Of a stretch of DNA of 64,000 nt, positions 54,402-62,980 are shown piece after piece. Under the pieces are notes generated by a model that saw only the letters and a list, made by a program, of their open reading frames with translations, did not search any database and was not told the DNA's origin. This DNA is from Desulfobacterales bacterium (GTDB lineage: Bacteria > Desulfobacterota > Desulfobacteria > Desulfobacterales > Desulfosalsimonadaceae). The position numbers and the translations under genes were made by a program. Location of the stretch: NCBI GenBank assembly GCA_018335195.1, contig JAGXKN010000006.1, positions 1 to 64,000 of the forward strand, read 5' to 3'. How positions within the stretch are numbered: the first letter of the stretch is position 1; each line of letters starts with the position of its first letter.

Positions 54402-56421
54402 GACAGGAGCAAACGAGCCGTGGCAGCGGCTTTTACGACTTGATCCGGAGTTGGCGCCTTATTCACAGGTGATTGCCGGGCGTGCCCGAAGGATCCGGGA
54501 CACGGAAAACCGCCTGACCGGCGGCGACATCACCCTGTCGGATTTTGCCTCCGGCCACGAATATTTCGGCCTCCATTTTCGCGAAAGCCAATGGGTCTTC
54601 CGGGAGTGGGCGCCGAATGCCACGGCCATTTACCTGGTCGGCGACATGACCGGATGGCGGGAGGAAAAGAAGTATGCGCTTGAAAAAAATGATTCTCCGG
54701 GCGTTTGGGAAATCCGGATGCCGGCTGACCGGCTAGCGCACGGCGATCATTACAGGCTTCGCATCCACTGGCCCGGCGGCAGCGGAGATCGGCTCCCGGC
54801 TTATGCCCGCCGGGTGGTCCAGGACCCGGAAACCTTGATTTTTGCCGCCCAGGTGTGGCGGCCGGAACGTCCCTACCAGTGGCGCCGGCCCCGCTTCCGA
54901 TGTCCGGCGCAGGCGCCGCTGATTTACGAGGTACACGTGGGCATGGCCCAGGAAGAAGAAAAAATCGGCACCTACCGGGAGTTTACCCGGAATGTGCTGC
55001 CGCGCATTGTGGATCTGGGCTACAATACCATCCAGTTAATGGCGGTCCAGGAACATCCTTATTACGGCTCCTTCGGGTACCAGGTGTCGAATTTTTTTGC
55101 CGCATCCTCGCGGTTCGGCACACCGGAGGACTTAAAGGAACTGGTGGATACGGCCCACGAAGCCGGGCTCTGCGTGCTGATGGATCTTGTGCATTCCCAT
55201 GCGGTCACCAATGAGGCAGAGGGCTTAAGCCGGTTTGACGGCACCCTGTACCAGTATTTTCATGCAGGCGACCGGGGCCACCATCCCAGCTGGGATTCCC
55301 GGCTGTTTGACTACGGCAGAATTGAGGTCCTGCATTTTCTGCTTTCCAACTGCCGGTTCTGGCTGGATGAATACAAGTTTGACGGTTTTCGTTTCGACGG
55401 CATCACCAGCATGCTCTACACCCATCACGGCCTGCAAAAGGCTTTTGTTTCCTATGATGACTATTTTGACACCAACGTGGATGAAGATGCGCTTGTCTAC
55501 CTGACTCTGGCCAACAAACTGATCCATGCGCTGCGGCCCGATGCAATCACCATTGCAGAGGATGTCAGCGGCATGCCGGGCCTGGCGCTGTCCAATGAAT
55601 CCGGTGGCACCGGTTTTGACTATCGTTTTGCCATGGGCATTCCGGATTACTGGATCCGGATTTTAAAGGAATACAGGGATGAACAATGGCCACTGGGCGG
55701 GATATGGCACGAACTGACCAACCGCAGGGCCGAGGAAAAGACCATCAGCTATGCCGAGTCCCACGACCAGGCGCTGGTGGGGGATCAGACTCTGATTTTC
55801 CGCCTGATCGGTGCGGACATGTACGAACACATGCGCAGGGATGATCCGCACCCGGGGGTGGAGCGGGGCATGGCCCTGCACAAGATGATCCGGCTGATTA
55901 CCCTGTCCACGGCCGGACACGGGTATCTCAATTTCATGGGCAACGAGTTCGGCCATCCCGAGTGGATCGATTTTCCCAGGCAGGACAATGAATGGTCCTA
56001 CCGGTATGCCCGCCGGCAGTGGCATCTGGCCGATGCAGATCATCTCAAATACCGTGATCTGCTACGCTTTGACAGGGACATGATTGCAATGGCCCGGAAT
56101 TATGAAATTCCGGGCAAGCCGGAGCCGCACCTGATACATGAGCACACGGACAACATGGTGCTGGCCTTTGAGCGAAACGGTTTGATCTTTGTGTTTAATC
56201 TTCATCCCGCCGCGTCTTATACGGATTATTCCATCAGCGCCCCTGCGGGAAAATATCAGATGATTCTGGATTCAGACGCTTCGGAATGCGGCGGTCACGG
56301 GCGCCTGGCTCCGGGGCAGATCCATTTGACAATGAATGAAAATACGGAAAAAGGGGGAGGGGAGGTGTTAAAGCTGTATTTGCCAACCCGGACCGCGCTC
56401 GTGCTGGCACCGGTGTCGTGA
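54388..56421 (+). CDS. glgB: 1,4-alpha-glucan branching enzyme, eukaryote-like (GH13_8)
   Basis: Makes alpha-1,6 branches. It has 677 residues. A CBM48 domain (about 50-150) precedes the GH13 barrel. Motifs are EHPYYGSFGYQVSNFFAASSRFGTPEDLKELVD and KFDGFRFDGITSMLYTHHG, which match the plant/animal branching-enzyme type rather than E. coli GlgB. Catalytic residues are the Asp in FRFDGI, the Glu in TIAEDVSG and the His-Asp in ESHDQA. The start overlaps glgA by 14 bases (translational coupling). Confidence 0.94.
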   Translation: MKPHKTGANEPWQRLLRLDPELAPYSQVIAGRARRIRDTENRLTGGDITLSDFASGHEYFGLHFRESQWVFREWAPNATAIYLVGDMTGWREEKKYALEKNDSPGVWEIRMPADRLAHGDHYRLRIHWPGGSGDRLPAYARRVVQDPETLIFAAQVWRPERPYQWRRPRFRCPAQAPLIYEVHVGMAQEEEKIGTYREFTRNVLPRIVDLGYNTIQLMAVQEHPYYGSFGYQVSNFFAASSRFGTPEDLKELVDTAHEAGLCVLMDLVHSHAVTNEAEGLSRFDGTLYQYFHAGDRGHHPSWDSRLFDYGRIEVLHFLLSNCRFWLDEYKFDGFRFDGITSMLYTHHGLQKAFVSYDDYFDTNVDEDALVYLTLANKLIHALRPDAITIAEDVSGMPGLALSNESGGTGFDYRFAMGIPDYWIRILKEYRDEQWPLGGIWHELTNRRAEEKTISYAESHDQALVGDQTLIFRLIGADMYEHMRRDDPHPGVERGMALHKMIRLITLSTAGHGYLNFMGNEFGHPEWIDFPRQDNEWSYRYARRQWHLADADHLKYRDLLRFDRDMIAMARNYEIPGKPEPHLIHEHTDNMVLAFERNGLIFVFNLHPAASYTDYSISAPAGKYQMILDSDASECGGHGRLAPGQIHLTMNENTEKGGGEVLKLYLPTRTALVLAPVS

Positions 56422-56438
56422 TATCCGGGCGGGCTTGC

Positions 56439-56966
56439 CTAAGTCTTCAGGGGCTGAATCTTTTCGCGGCAGCGCCGGCAGAATGCCGTATCCTTGTTGT
56501 CCGTGTCTTCCACTGAGTTGGAAAACCGCATTACGCATTCCTCATTGTTGCAATGGGAAAGTCCCCAAGTGTGGGCGAGTTCATGAACCACCTCCTTTAA
56601 AACCCTGTACCGGACAAGGCATTTATCCTCGTCGAGTTCGTAGAAGTCCGAGCGAAGGCGGGGAAGGGCGACAAAGGATTCCCGGGCGTTGACGGACGCA
56701 TATCCGAAAATAAAATTGAGATCCTGACTGTAGCAGTCCTGGTCAATGAGTCCGACAAGGCGCTCGGCCTCGGGGCAGGAAACGCCTTGCAGCAGTTGTA
56801 TGATGGCATCTGCCGTATACTGCTGTCTTTGTTCGTTATACCCCTGCCGCGGAAGAGGTACAGCTTTTCCGGTTTTAACGGGACGATACACATAAAGCCC
56901 GAGTTTGTCTTCAAGCCATGAGATTAGGTGTATGGGGATCGGGCCGATCGGAACCAGGAGAATCAT
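56439..56966 (-). CDS. Archaemetzincin-family zinc protease
   Basis: A 175-residue metalloprotease-like protein. The motif HELAHTWGLSHC (His128, His132, His138, Cys139) is followed by NNEECVM and the CxxC pair CRRC, the archaemetzincin pattern. Archaemetzincins bind one catalytic and one structural zinc. Physiological substrates are unknown. I choose ATG at 56966, with AAGGAGG eight bases upstream; a GTG three codons earlier overlaps that site. It is convergent with glgB (17 bases apart). Confidence 0.92.
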   Translation of the reverse strand: MILLVPIGPIPIHLISWLEDKLGLYVYRPVKTGKAVPLPRQGYNEQRQQYTADAIIQLLQGVSCPEAERLVGLIDQDCYSQDLNFIFGYASVNARESFVALPRLRSDFYELDEDKCLVRYRVLKEVVHELAHTWGLSHCNNEECVMRFSNSVEDTDNKDTAFCRRCREKIQPLKT

Positions 56967-57077
56967 GCCGCTCACCTCCTTTTTCCCAGTATATTTGCCA
57001 AAACCCGGAACCTTAAGGATAAAATATTTTCAACCATAGAGCAATGCTGAAAAAAATGCAAGTTTCCCGCGGAAAAC

Positions 57078-57142
57078 CCCCGTGAGTCAAGCCGGCCCCC
57101 CTGCGGAAATTCGGCAAGATGCGCGTTTCTTTTTTGCAGGGC
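57078..57142 (-). repeat. Partial foldback repeat (block 1), minus strand
   Basis: Read on the minus strand it has CCCTGCAAAAAAGAAACGCG then CTTGCCGAATTTCCGCAGGG. This matches the leader and left end of the copies at 62800-62840 and 30625-30668. The rest of the foldback is absent, so it is a remnant. It lies upstream of the small membrane protein, in a spacer with no other gene. Confidence 0.6.
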
Positions 57143-57261
57143 CCGGGCTCCATGAATATATTCAATGAATAAGTGAAGAGATAAATACGGCGGGTTTGAG
57201 CCGGGATGCAGAACGGCACAAACCTGTGGCTGGTATGTTTTTAAAAAGGAGGTTCGCTGAT

Positions 57262-57495
57262 ATGGGTAAGTTCAGGGAGTTGAGTCAGGCATGCAGGGAT
57301 GAGAAGGTTTTCGGCAGATTGCTGGGAGGCTTTTTCCTGCTGCTCGGGTTGGTGTTTTTAATTATCGGGGTAACGGTGCTTCCGGTTTTCGGCATTGTTG
57401 TCGGCATCGTCCTTTTGGCCCTGGGTTTTTATTTTTTCAGAAAATCCCCAGGCGAGGACAAGGCATGCGAAACCGATTTTACAAAAAGGACGTGA
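57262..57495 (+). CDS. Small membrane protein
   Basis: A 77-residue protein. A charged N-terminus (MGKFRELSQACRDEKVF) precedes two hydrophobic helices (about 20-60), joined by a short VLPVFG turn, and a hydrophilic tail. AAGGAGG lies nine bases before the ATG at 57262. The open frame begins further left at 57196 without a site. No family is recognised. It is convergent with the UspA gene. Confidence 0.75.
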   Translation: MGKFRELSQACRDEKVFGRLLGGFFLLLGLVFLIIGVTVLPVFGIVVGIVLLALGFYFFRKSPGEDKACETDFTKRT

Positions 57496-57525
57496 GATTG
57501 TTTTTCGTCAGTACCCGATTGCAGG

Positions 57526-58434
57526 CTATCCAAACAACTGCTGGAAGAATTTTTTCCCTTCATGATGCTTGACGACGAGCACAGGGAGTTCTTTTTGCAT
57601 GCGCCGCAGGGATTCGGAGATGTTTCCGAGCAGTGAGGTTTCCGTGCCGGTGTTCCCTGCGGCGCCGATAATGATGAGCTCCGCGCTTTCATCTTCTGCA
57701 GCCTGATAGATTTTCTCCGCTTCGCTGGTCAACTCGTCGGTGGTTTCAATCCGGCACGGGAAATTGTCCGGATCTCGTTGAAATGATTCAATAAATTCCC
57801 GGTATTTCTTTCCCGCCCGGCTCTGACTGCGATCCGCGCTTTTCTGGGTGGAGGCCGGAAAATACGCCTTGGTTTTATCCTGGATAAAGTGGCATATCAC
57901 GGAAGACCCCTTGTTTTCGCTTAAATACAGCGCGCGGTCAAAGGCAGCCTTCGATTGCGCGGAGAAATCAATGGCGCAGAGCACCTTGCGGGCAGAACTG
58001 GAGTGAGTTTCCGGCACAAAGATAATATCGCACGGCGCCTGGGCCGCCACCTTGCCGCCGTATACGGCCTTTCGGTCTTCGCCGGATTTCTGGCCCAGCA
58101 GCAGGATATCGGCCGCGTTTTCCTCCACACAGGAAAGAATGCCTTCTGCAGCGTCTTCCTCTTCGATCCGTACCTCGACCTCGGTGTTGTGGGTCTGGCG
58201 GAAACGGGGATCAATACGCTGATCCAATTCATCGTGGACCATCTTGTTCAGCGAGGTTTTTAGATCCGGAAAAGACTTGCTTGATTTTTTCGGCAGGTCG
58301 TATGCTTGGATGACATGCGTGAAAATGACGTTTTCGGCTTCAAACGCATTGGCGATAAACGCGGCGTAATCGATCAAGCCCGCGTCGATTTCGGTAAGAT
58401 CCAGGCAGGCCATGATGTTTTTGATTATTTCCAT
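57526..58434 (-). CDS. Tandem universal stress protein
   Basis: A 302-residue protein made of two UspA folds (about 1-145 and 150-290). The second has the ATP-binding-type signature IIIGAAGNTG then LLGNISESLRRM. The first has LLLGQKSGEDRKAVYGGKVA, less canonical. It starts 29 bases after the BCCT transporter gene on the same strand. This BCCT/UspA pairing is frequent and suggests a stress or regulatory role for the transporter. Confidence 0.92.
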   Translation of the reverse strand: MEIIKNIMACLDLTEIDAGLIDYAAFIANAFEAENVIFTHVIQAYDLPKKSSKSFPDLKTSLNKMVHDELDQRIDPRFRQTHNTEVEVRIEEEDAAEGILSCVEENAADILLLGQKSGEDRKAVYGGKVAAQAPCDIIFVPETHSSSARKVLCAIDFSAQSKAAFDRALYLSENKGSSVICHFIQDKTKAYFPASTQKSADRSQSRAGKKYREFIESFQRDPDNFPCRIETTDELTSEAEKIYQAAEDESAELIIIGAAGNTGTETSLLGNISESLRRMQKELPVLVVKHHEGKKFFQQLFG

Positions 58435-58462
58435 AATCGGTTATCCTGTTTTTATTATTCGG

Positions 58463-60067
58463 TTACGAAGCGGTGTGCTTATCAATCAGGTTCTGGATAA
58501 GCTCCTCGTAGCTTTCGCGTTCAATGGCCCGCTCGCGGAGCCGTTCGGTTTCGTATTCTTTTTCCAGCCCTTTTCTCAGGCTGAAGGCCATGAGAATCAA
58601 TATCACCGCAAAAGGCAGGCCGGTGGTAATCGAGGCTGTCTGAAGAGCTCCGAGCCCGCCGCCGACAAGCAGAACCGCGGCCACTGCGCCCTCCATGGAG
58701 GCCCAGAAAACGCGCTGGGTGACCGGGGAATTGAGCTTGCCGCCCGAGGTAAAGGCATCCACTACCAGGGAGCCGGAGTCCGATGAGGTGATAAAAAAGC
58801 TGACTACCAGCATGATTGCGGCAAAATTGGCGATCATGGATAGGGGGAGATGCTCCAGCAGGGCATATATCGAAATGGCCACGTTTTCCTGCACGGCTTG
58901 GGCAATCCGGCCCGTTCCCTCGAGTTCCAGCAGCAAAGCGGATCCTCCGAAGGCCGTAATCCAGAGAAACGTCAAAAGCGAGGGGATTATCAATACGCTG
59001 AGCACAAATTCCCGCAGCGTGCGCCCCTTGGAAATCCTTGCGATGAACATGCCCACAAAAGGCGACCAGGCAATCCACCAGGACCAGTAGAAGATCGTCC
59101 AGGAATTCTGCCAATCCGTGTCCCGGTAACCCTCGGCCCATAAGCTGATTTCGAAGAACTCGTTGATGTACACGCCGGTGTTCTGCACGAACGTATCCAG
59201 GATAAACAGGGTGGGACCCGCGAGCAGGATGAATATCAGCAGAATGGCGCCAATATTGAGGTTGAGTTCGGACAGGCGTTTTACGCCCTGGTCGAGTCCG
59301 GAAACCACGGAAATGGTTGCCGCTGCTGTAATTGCTGCCACCAGCAGCACCTGGACATATACGCTGTCGGGCAGGCCGAAGAGGTGATGCAGCCCGGAGT
59401 TGACCTGCTGTACGCCGAATCCCAGGGATGTGGCCAGCCCGAACAGGGTGGAGAGCACGGCCAGCACGTCGATGACATCTCCCCATATTCCGTATACCCG
59501 GTCGCCGAGTAGGGGATAAAATATGGAGCGGATGGCCAGGGGCAGCCCCCGGTTGAAAGCGAAAAAGGCCAGTGACATGCCCACCAGGGCATAAATTCCC
59601 CACGGATGCAGGCCCCAGTGCAAAAAGGTGGTTTTCATGGCCTGTTTTGCCGCTTCCGTGCCCTCGCTGGCAAACACGGGATCGCTGAAGTGGAAAATGG
59701 GCTCTGCCACGCTCCAGAAAAGAATCCCGATGCCCATGCCCGCGGAAAAGAGCATGGCAAACCAGGACAGGCGGGAAAATTCGGGCACGGCGTTTTTGCC
59801 GCCCAGCCGGATGTTGCCGTACTTGCTGAAAGCGATGTAGAGCATCATCAGCAGGTAGAAATTTACCGAGATGATTAAAAACCACCCGAAGTTATTCGAA
59901 ATAGCGTTCTGGGTGCTGGAAAACGCGCGTTCCATGGGCTCGCCGACCGCAAGGGTGACGGCGATAAAAATGCCCAGCAGGATTGTCGTGGGCCAGAATA
60001 CGGGCGGATGGATGTCAAAGTAGCGATGCGTTCGCCTGGGTTCGGTTTGAGCGCCTCTGTCGTTCAT
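58463..60067 (-). CDS. BCCT-family betaine/carnitine/choline transporter
   Basis: Sodium- or proton-coupled uptake of a quaternary ammonium osmolyte, probably glycine betaine. It has 534 residues and 12 predicted helices. The signatures GMGIGILFWSVAEPIFHF and the Trp box WTIFYWSWWIAWSPFVGMFIARISKGRT are complete. The short charged C-terminus (about 495-534) could sense osmotic state, as in BetP. Cotranscribed with the UspA gene downstream. Upstream promoter elements should lie in 60068-60300, but I see no clear pair. Confidence 0.95.
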   Translation of the reverse strand: MNDRGAQTEPRRTHRYFDIHPPVFWPTTILLGIFIAVTLAVGEPMERAFSSTQNAISNNFGWFLIISVNFYLLMMLYIAFSKYGNIRLGGKNAVPEFSRLSWFAMLFSAGMGIGILFWSVAEPIFHFSDPVFASEGTEAAKQAMKTTFLHWGLHPWGIYALVGMSLAFFAFNRGLPLAIRSIFYPLLGDRVYGIWGDVIDVLAVLSTLFGLATSLGFGVQQVNSGLHHLFGLPDSVYVQVLLVAAITAAATISVVSGLDQGVKRLSELNLNIGAILLIFILLAGPTLFILDTFVQNTGVYINEFFEISLWAEGYRDTDWQNSWTIFYWSWWIAWSPFVGMFIARISKGRTLREFVLSVLIIPSLLTFLWITAFGGSALLLELEGTGRIAQAVQENVAISIYALLEHLPLSMIANFAAIMLVVSFFITSSDSGSLVVDAFTSGGKLNSPVTQRVFWASMEGAVAAVLLVGGGLGALQTASITTGLPFAVILILMAFSLRKGLEKEYETERLRERAIERESYEELIQNLIDKHTAS

Positions 60068-60204
60068 GGTCGATTGCCTGGCCTGTGGATTGCACGCCGG
60101 GTATAAGAAGGTTTTTTACAGCCGGCGCGGTGTTATGAAATATTACCAATATTTGAAAATCGGACAGTCATCAACGGTTTTGCCTGGGCACGCGGCACCG
60201 TATG

Positions 60205-60224
60205 GGCGAACCAGTGGGTTCGCC
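60205..60224. repeat. REP-like GGGCGAACC element, copy 2 (short)
   Basis: GGCGAACC (60205-60212) pairs perfectly with GGTTCGCC (60217-60224) around AGTG. It shares the arm of the elements at 36766 and 62981 but has no flanking match. Confidence 0.55.
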
Positions 60225-60314
60225 TTGCTTATTGTTCAAATCATGGCTATTGTGGAGTTTTTTGTCAAGAGATTGCTGCAGTGCCCGGCATAAGGGGGAC
60301 AGAAGGCATGCAAC

Positions 60315-60348
60315 AAAAATTGCCGCCGGGGGGTTGCATCCGGCGGCA
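60315..60348 (-). terminator. Orphan hairpin with minus-strand T-tail
   Basis: TGCCGCCGG (60321-60329) pairs with CCGGCGGCA (60340-60348); on the minus strand T5 follows (60319-60315). No minus-strand gene lies upstream of it before larA. ATGCAA (60308-60313) can pair instead with TTGCAT in the loop (60334-60339), giving an alternative fold. Confidence 0.5.
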
Positions 60349-60600
60349 GGATATATTATGTTAAAGCAAACACATACAGAAGAAATTCATCAAGGTCGTT
60401 CATTTCAATCTTAAAACCCGTCTGGAAACAAATTTCAAGCCATTTCGACAACTGAAAACGGCCGGAACGAAGTCTTCCTGTTCCCACCAGTGCTTTTTTG
60501 CCGGTTCGACGGATGTATTCCCGCATCCGGGAGCATTCGTACCGGGCTTTAAAAAAGGCTTGCGGGAGGGATTTTTATTAATCGAGAAAGGAGAATGATT

Positions 60601-61029
60601 ATGACACAGGCAAAATCAGGTGACAACGTGAAAATCCATTACAAAGGCAAGCTGGATGACGGCTCGGTCTTTGACAGCTCCGAGGGCAAGGATCCCCTGG
60701 AGTTTAAAGTCGGGGAAGGCAATATTATCCCCGGTGTCGAAGAGGCGGTTGTCGGAATGTCTCCGGAAGAGACCAAGGAGACCACGATCCCGCCGGATAA
60801 GGCCTACGGAGAGTACCGCGATGATATGGTCATCGAGGTGGACCGGTCCCAGTTCCCCGAGCACATTACGCCCGAGCTCGGGCAGCAGCTGGAACTCAAG
60901 CAGTCCGAAGGCGAAAACATCGTGGTAACCGTGACCGACGTGGGAGAGGAAAAGGTTACCCTGGATGCCAACCATCCCCTGGCAGGCAAGGATCTGACTT
61001 TCGAGATCACTCTGCAGGAAATCGACTAG
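60601..61029 (+). CDS. SlyD-like FKBP-type peptidyl-prolyl isomerase
   Basis: A 142-residue folding helper. The FKBP part has VKIHYKGKLDDGSVFDSS and GNIIPGVEEAVVGM, and the IF chaperone insert covers about 65-120 (TIPPDKAYGEYRDDMVIEVDRSQFP, then DANHPLAGKDLTFEI). It lacks the His-rich metal tail of E. coli SlyD. ATG at 60601 has AAAGGAG seven bases upstream; the ATG six bases before it would overlap that site. Followed by its own terminator. Confidence 0.95.
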   Translation: MTQAKSGDNVKIHYKGKLDDGSVFDSSEGKDPLEFKVGEGNIIPGVEEAVVGMSPEETKETTIPPDKAYGEYRDDMVIEVDRSQFPEHITPELGQQLELKQSEGENIVVTVTDVGEEKVTLDANHPLAGKDLTFEITLQEID

Positions 61030-61060
61030 GATCGTGCAGTATCCGGCAGACGCGATAAAG

Positions 61061-61108
61061 CGGCCGCAGCCCGGGCGATTTGCCCATGGCATGCGGCCGT
61101 TTTTGTTT
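61061..61108 (+). terminator. Intrinsic terminator of the FKBP gene
   Basis: CGGCCGCA (61061-61068) pairs with TGCGGCCG (61092-61099), with an inner GCCC/GGGC pairing. TTTTTGTTT follows directly. It starts 32 bases after the stop codon. Confidence 0.85.
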
Positions 61109-61121
61109 CGTGCTTGAATAT

Positions 61122-61255
61122 TGATAAGCCTGTAAAAAGTCCTTTTTACAGGCAGTGTTAAGTTTGAAGTGATTAAGTGTTTAAGTAAAATCAGAGACTT
61201 ATCTTTTTATTGCTTGGCGGGCATAACATTTTTAGGACTTTTTCCGAAGCCATCA
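61122..61255. mobile_element. MITE-like element, copy 2 (134 bp, TSD ATAT)
   Basis: Starts TGATAAGCCTGTAAAAAGTCC and ends GGACTTTTTCCGAAGCCATCA. The end, reverse-complemented, is TGATGGCTTCGGAAAAAGTCC, a 21-bp imperfect terminal inverted repeat with 14 matches. ATAT flanks both sides (61118-61121 and 61256-61259). The first ~100 bases match the element at 21277. No gene inside. It lies between the FKBP terminator and larA. Confidence 0.82.
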
Positions 61256-61266
61256 ATATAGCCTCG

Positions 61267-62589
61267 TTATGCATCGCTTTTTTCAATTACCGGAAACGTG
61301 GCCCCGCCGTCGGGAAATATCGCCACCCGGGCGTTTTTCTTGAGCTTTTTTGCACCGGCTGAAATGACCGCTTCAGGGGTCTTGCAGTTGTGAAAAAAAC
61401 CCAGGTGCCGGACTTCGGTATCCGAAAGTGCGGGCACATGGAAAAACAGCCGGTATTCCCGGATCAGGCGCATGGAGTAATAGGTCAGAAACCGCTCCTC
61501 CACGTTTAAGCCCTTTTTGATGGTATTTAAAAACCCCATCACGTTGGATTTGCCCACGGCCTTCAGGATGGTGCGCAAAACCGCAAGGGGCGGGGGCTTG
61601 TCCGGCAGCGGGATGTCGTCCATCCCCCGTGCGGCGCGCAGAAAGCCCATCACGACACCGCCGGGCTGCAGCGCCGGCAGGGCGTTGCCCACGCACTTCA
61701 TGCTCTGCTTGAAGTTGATGTCCATTGGATGGGAATTTACGATCACCGCATCCATGGGACCATCCAGCCGGACGCCCGCCACTTTCCGGTTGAATTCCAC
61801 GCCCCTGCGGTGGGCGGAAACCGGGTCGCCGGCAAAAGCGGCCGCGATTTTCCGGTTTTCATCAAGCAGAACGTTTAAAGCAAAAATATCCGCCCGGATC
61901 AGATTCCTTGTTTCTTCCAGGTCCTGTCTGAACGTGTTTTCATCCGGTGCCATGCCCACCCGGTTAAACCGGTAGGGCGGCTCGGCGATCATGCCGTGGT
62001 GATGGCCGATGGCCTCGGCTGCGGCAACGCCGGGAAACAGGTTTTTCATCCCGCCGCCGAAGCCGGCCCAGAGATGTGGCTCGATCATGCCCGCCAGGAT
62101 CACCAGGTCGCTTTCATGCACTTTTTTATCCAGCACGACCGGTGTTGCCCGGCTTGTTTTGCCGAAATCGTGATGGCGGGAGGGATCAAAAGCATCCGGG
62201 TTGGACCAGGAAACGCGCTTCAGGTTGTCCGCCCCGATTTTTTCAGCCATTTCTGACTCGGTCATTGGGGTGTGAATGCCCAGGGCCGGCATTACGTGAA
62301 TTTTTCCGGTCCCGACCCGTTCCAGGGAATCAAGCAGCAGGTGGAAGAAACGATGGGCCGGCGTGGGCCGGGTATTATCATCCACGATGATCAGAACCGT
62401 TTTGCCGGAAAGGTCCTTTTCGGAAAGCGCCCGGCTGTCTTCCGGGTTTTCCAGGGCGGTCTGCACGATTTCGGTTTCTTCTTCCCGGACCCGCCCGGAG
62501 ATGTCCACGCGCTCCGGCAGGTGCACCTGCCAGGAATCAGGCAGCGAAAGTGCCAGAAATTCTTCTCCCCATGGCAGTTTGATTTCCAT
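61267..62589 (-). CDS. larA: LarA-family lactate-racemase-like protein
   Basis: Nickel-pincer-cofactor racemase/epimerase fold (DUF2088/LarA). It has 440 residues. The pincer-linked and catalytic positions are kept: DDNTRP at 71-76, His106 (GIHTPMT), His172 (EPHLW) and Lys182 (GGGMKNLFPG), offset by two from the Lactobacillus enzyme. The substrate is unknown, as LarA homologues act on several 2-hydroxyacids. No larB, larC or larE is nearby. The ATG at 62589 has GAGG seven bases upstream; the frame continuing upstream is not needed. Confidence 0.9.
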   Translation of the reverse strand: MEIKLPWGEEFLALSLPDSWQVHLPERVDISGRVREEETEIVQTALENPEDSRALSEKDLSGKTVLIIVDDNTRPTPAHRFFHLLLDSLERVGTGKIHVMPALGIHTPMTESEMAEKIGADNLKRVSWSNPDAFDPSRHHDFGKTSRATPVVLDKKVHESDLVILAGMIEPHLWAGFGGGMKNLFPGVAAAEAIGHHHGMIAEPPYRFNRVGMAPDENTFRQDLEETRNLIRADIFALNVLLDENRKIAAAFAGDPVSAHRRGVEFNRKVAGVRLDGPMDAVIVNSHPMDINFKQSMKCVGNALPALQPGGVVMGFLRAARGMDDIPLPDKPPPLAVLRTILKAVGKSNVMGFLNTIKKGLNVEERFLTYYSMRLIREYRLFFHVPALSDTEVRHLGFFHNCKTPEAVISAGAKKLKKNARVAIFPDGGATFPVIEKSDA

Positions 62590-62825
62590 TTTGCGGCCTC
62601 TTTGTTTTGACGGGTGAGCGACTTGGAATCCTGTTACTGATTGATATATCAGATCATTGACTTTTGTCCCACAGGTTTTTTCAAGCACAGCATTTCCCCC
62701 TTTTCCTTGTCGAAATCGGTATCGGACGAAAAATACCGATATCGACAACGGCAACGCCTTGTGGCTTGATTGGCGTTATTTTTTAGATCCGCTGCGCCCT
62801 GTAAAAAAGAAACCCGACTCTTTCC

Positions 62826-62926
62826 GGATTTTCGCAGGGTCGGGACGGCGGGGAAGTTTGTGCATATGCCGTCCGCTATCGCGCCCGATGCATCTGCGCA
62901 AACCACCCCGCCGTCCCGCCCTGTCC
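62826..62926 (+). repeat. Foldback repeat (block 1), copy 2
   Basis: Same 101-base element as at 30651-30751. Here the hairpin is nearly perfect: left arm GGGTCGGGACGGCGGGG plus GTTTGTGCATATGC; right arm GCATCTGCGCAAAC plus CCCCGCCGTCCCG. It begins 237 bases upstream of larA, in a 919-base gap without genes (62590-63508). Confidence 0.8.
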
Positions 62927-62980
62927 AACCTCCTCGACAATTCCACCAATATAGTCCCGAAAGGCTTCAATTGTCCTGGC

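Larger units (their letters stand above)
60068..60600. other. Divergent intergenic region (BCCT / FKBP)
   Basis: 533 bases with no supported gene. A short REP-like GGCGAACC hairpin lies at 60205-60224, and a strong hairpin with minus-strand T-tail at 60315-60348. Nothing else was recognised. Confidence 0.55.
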
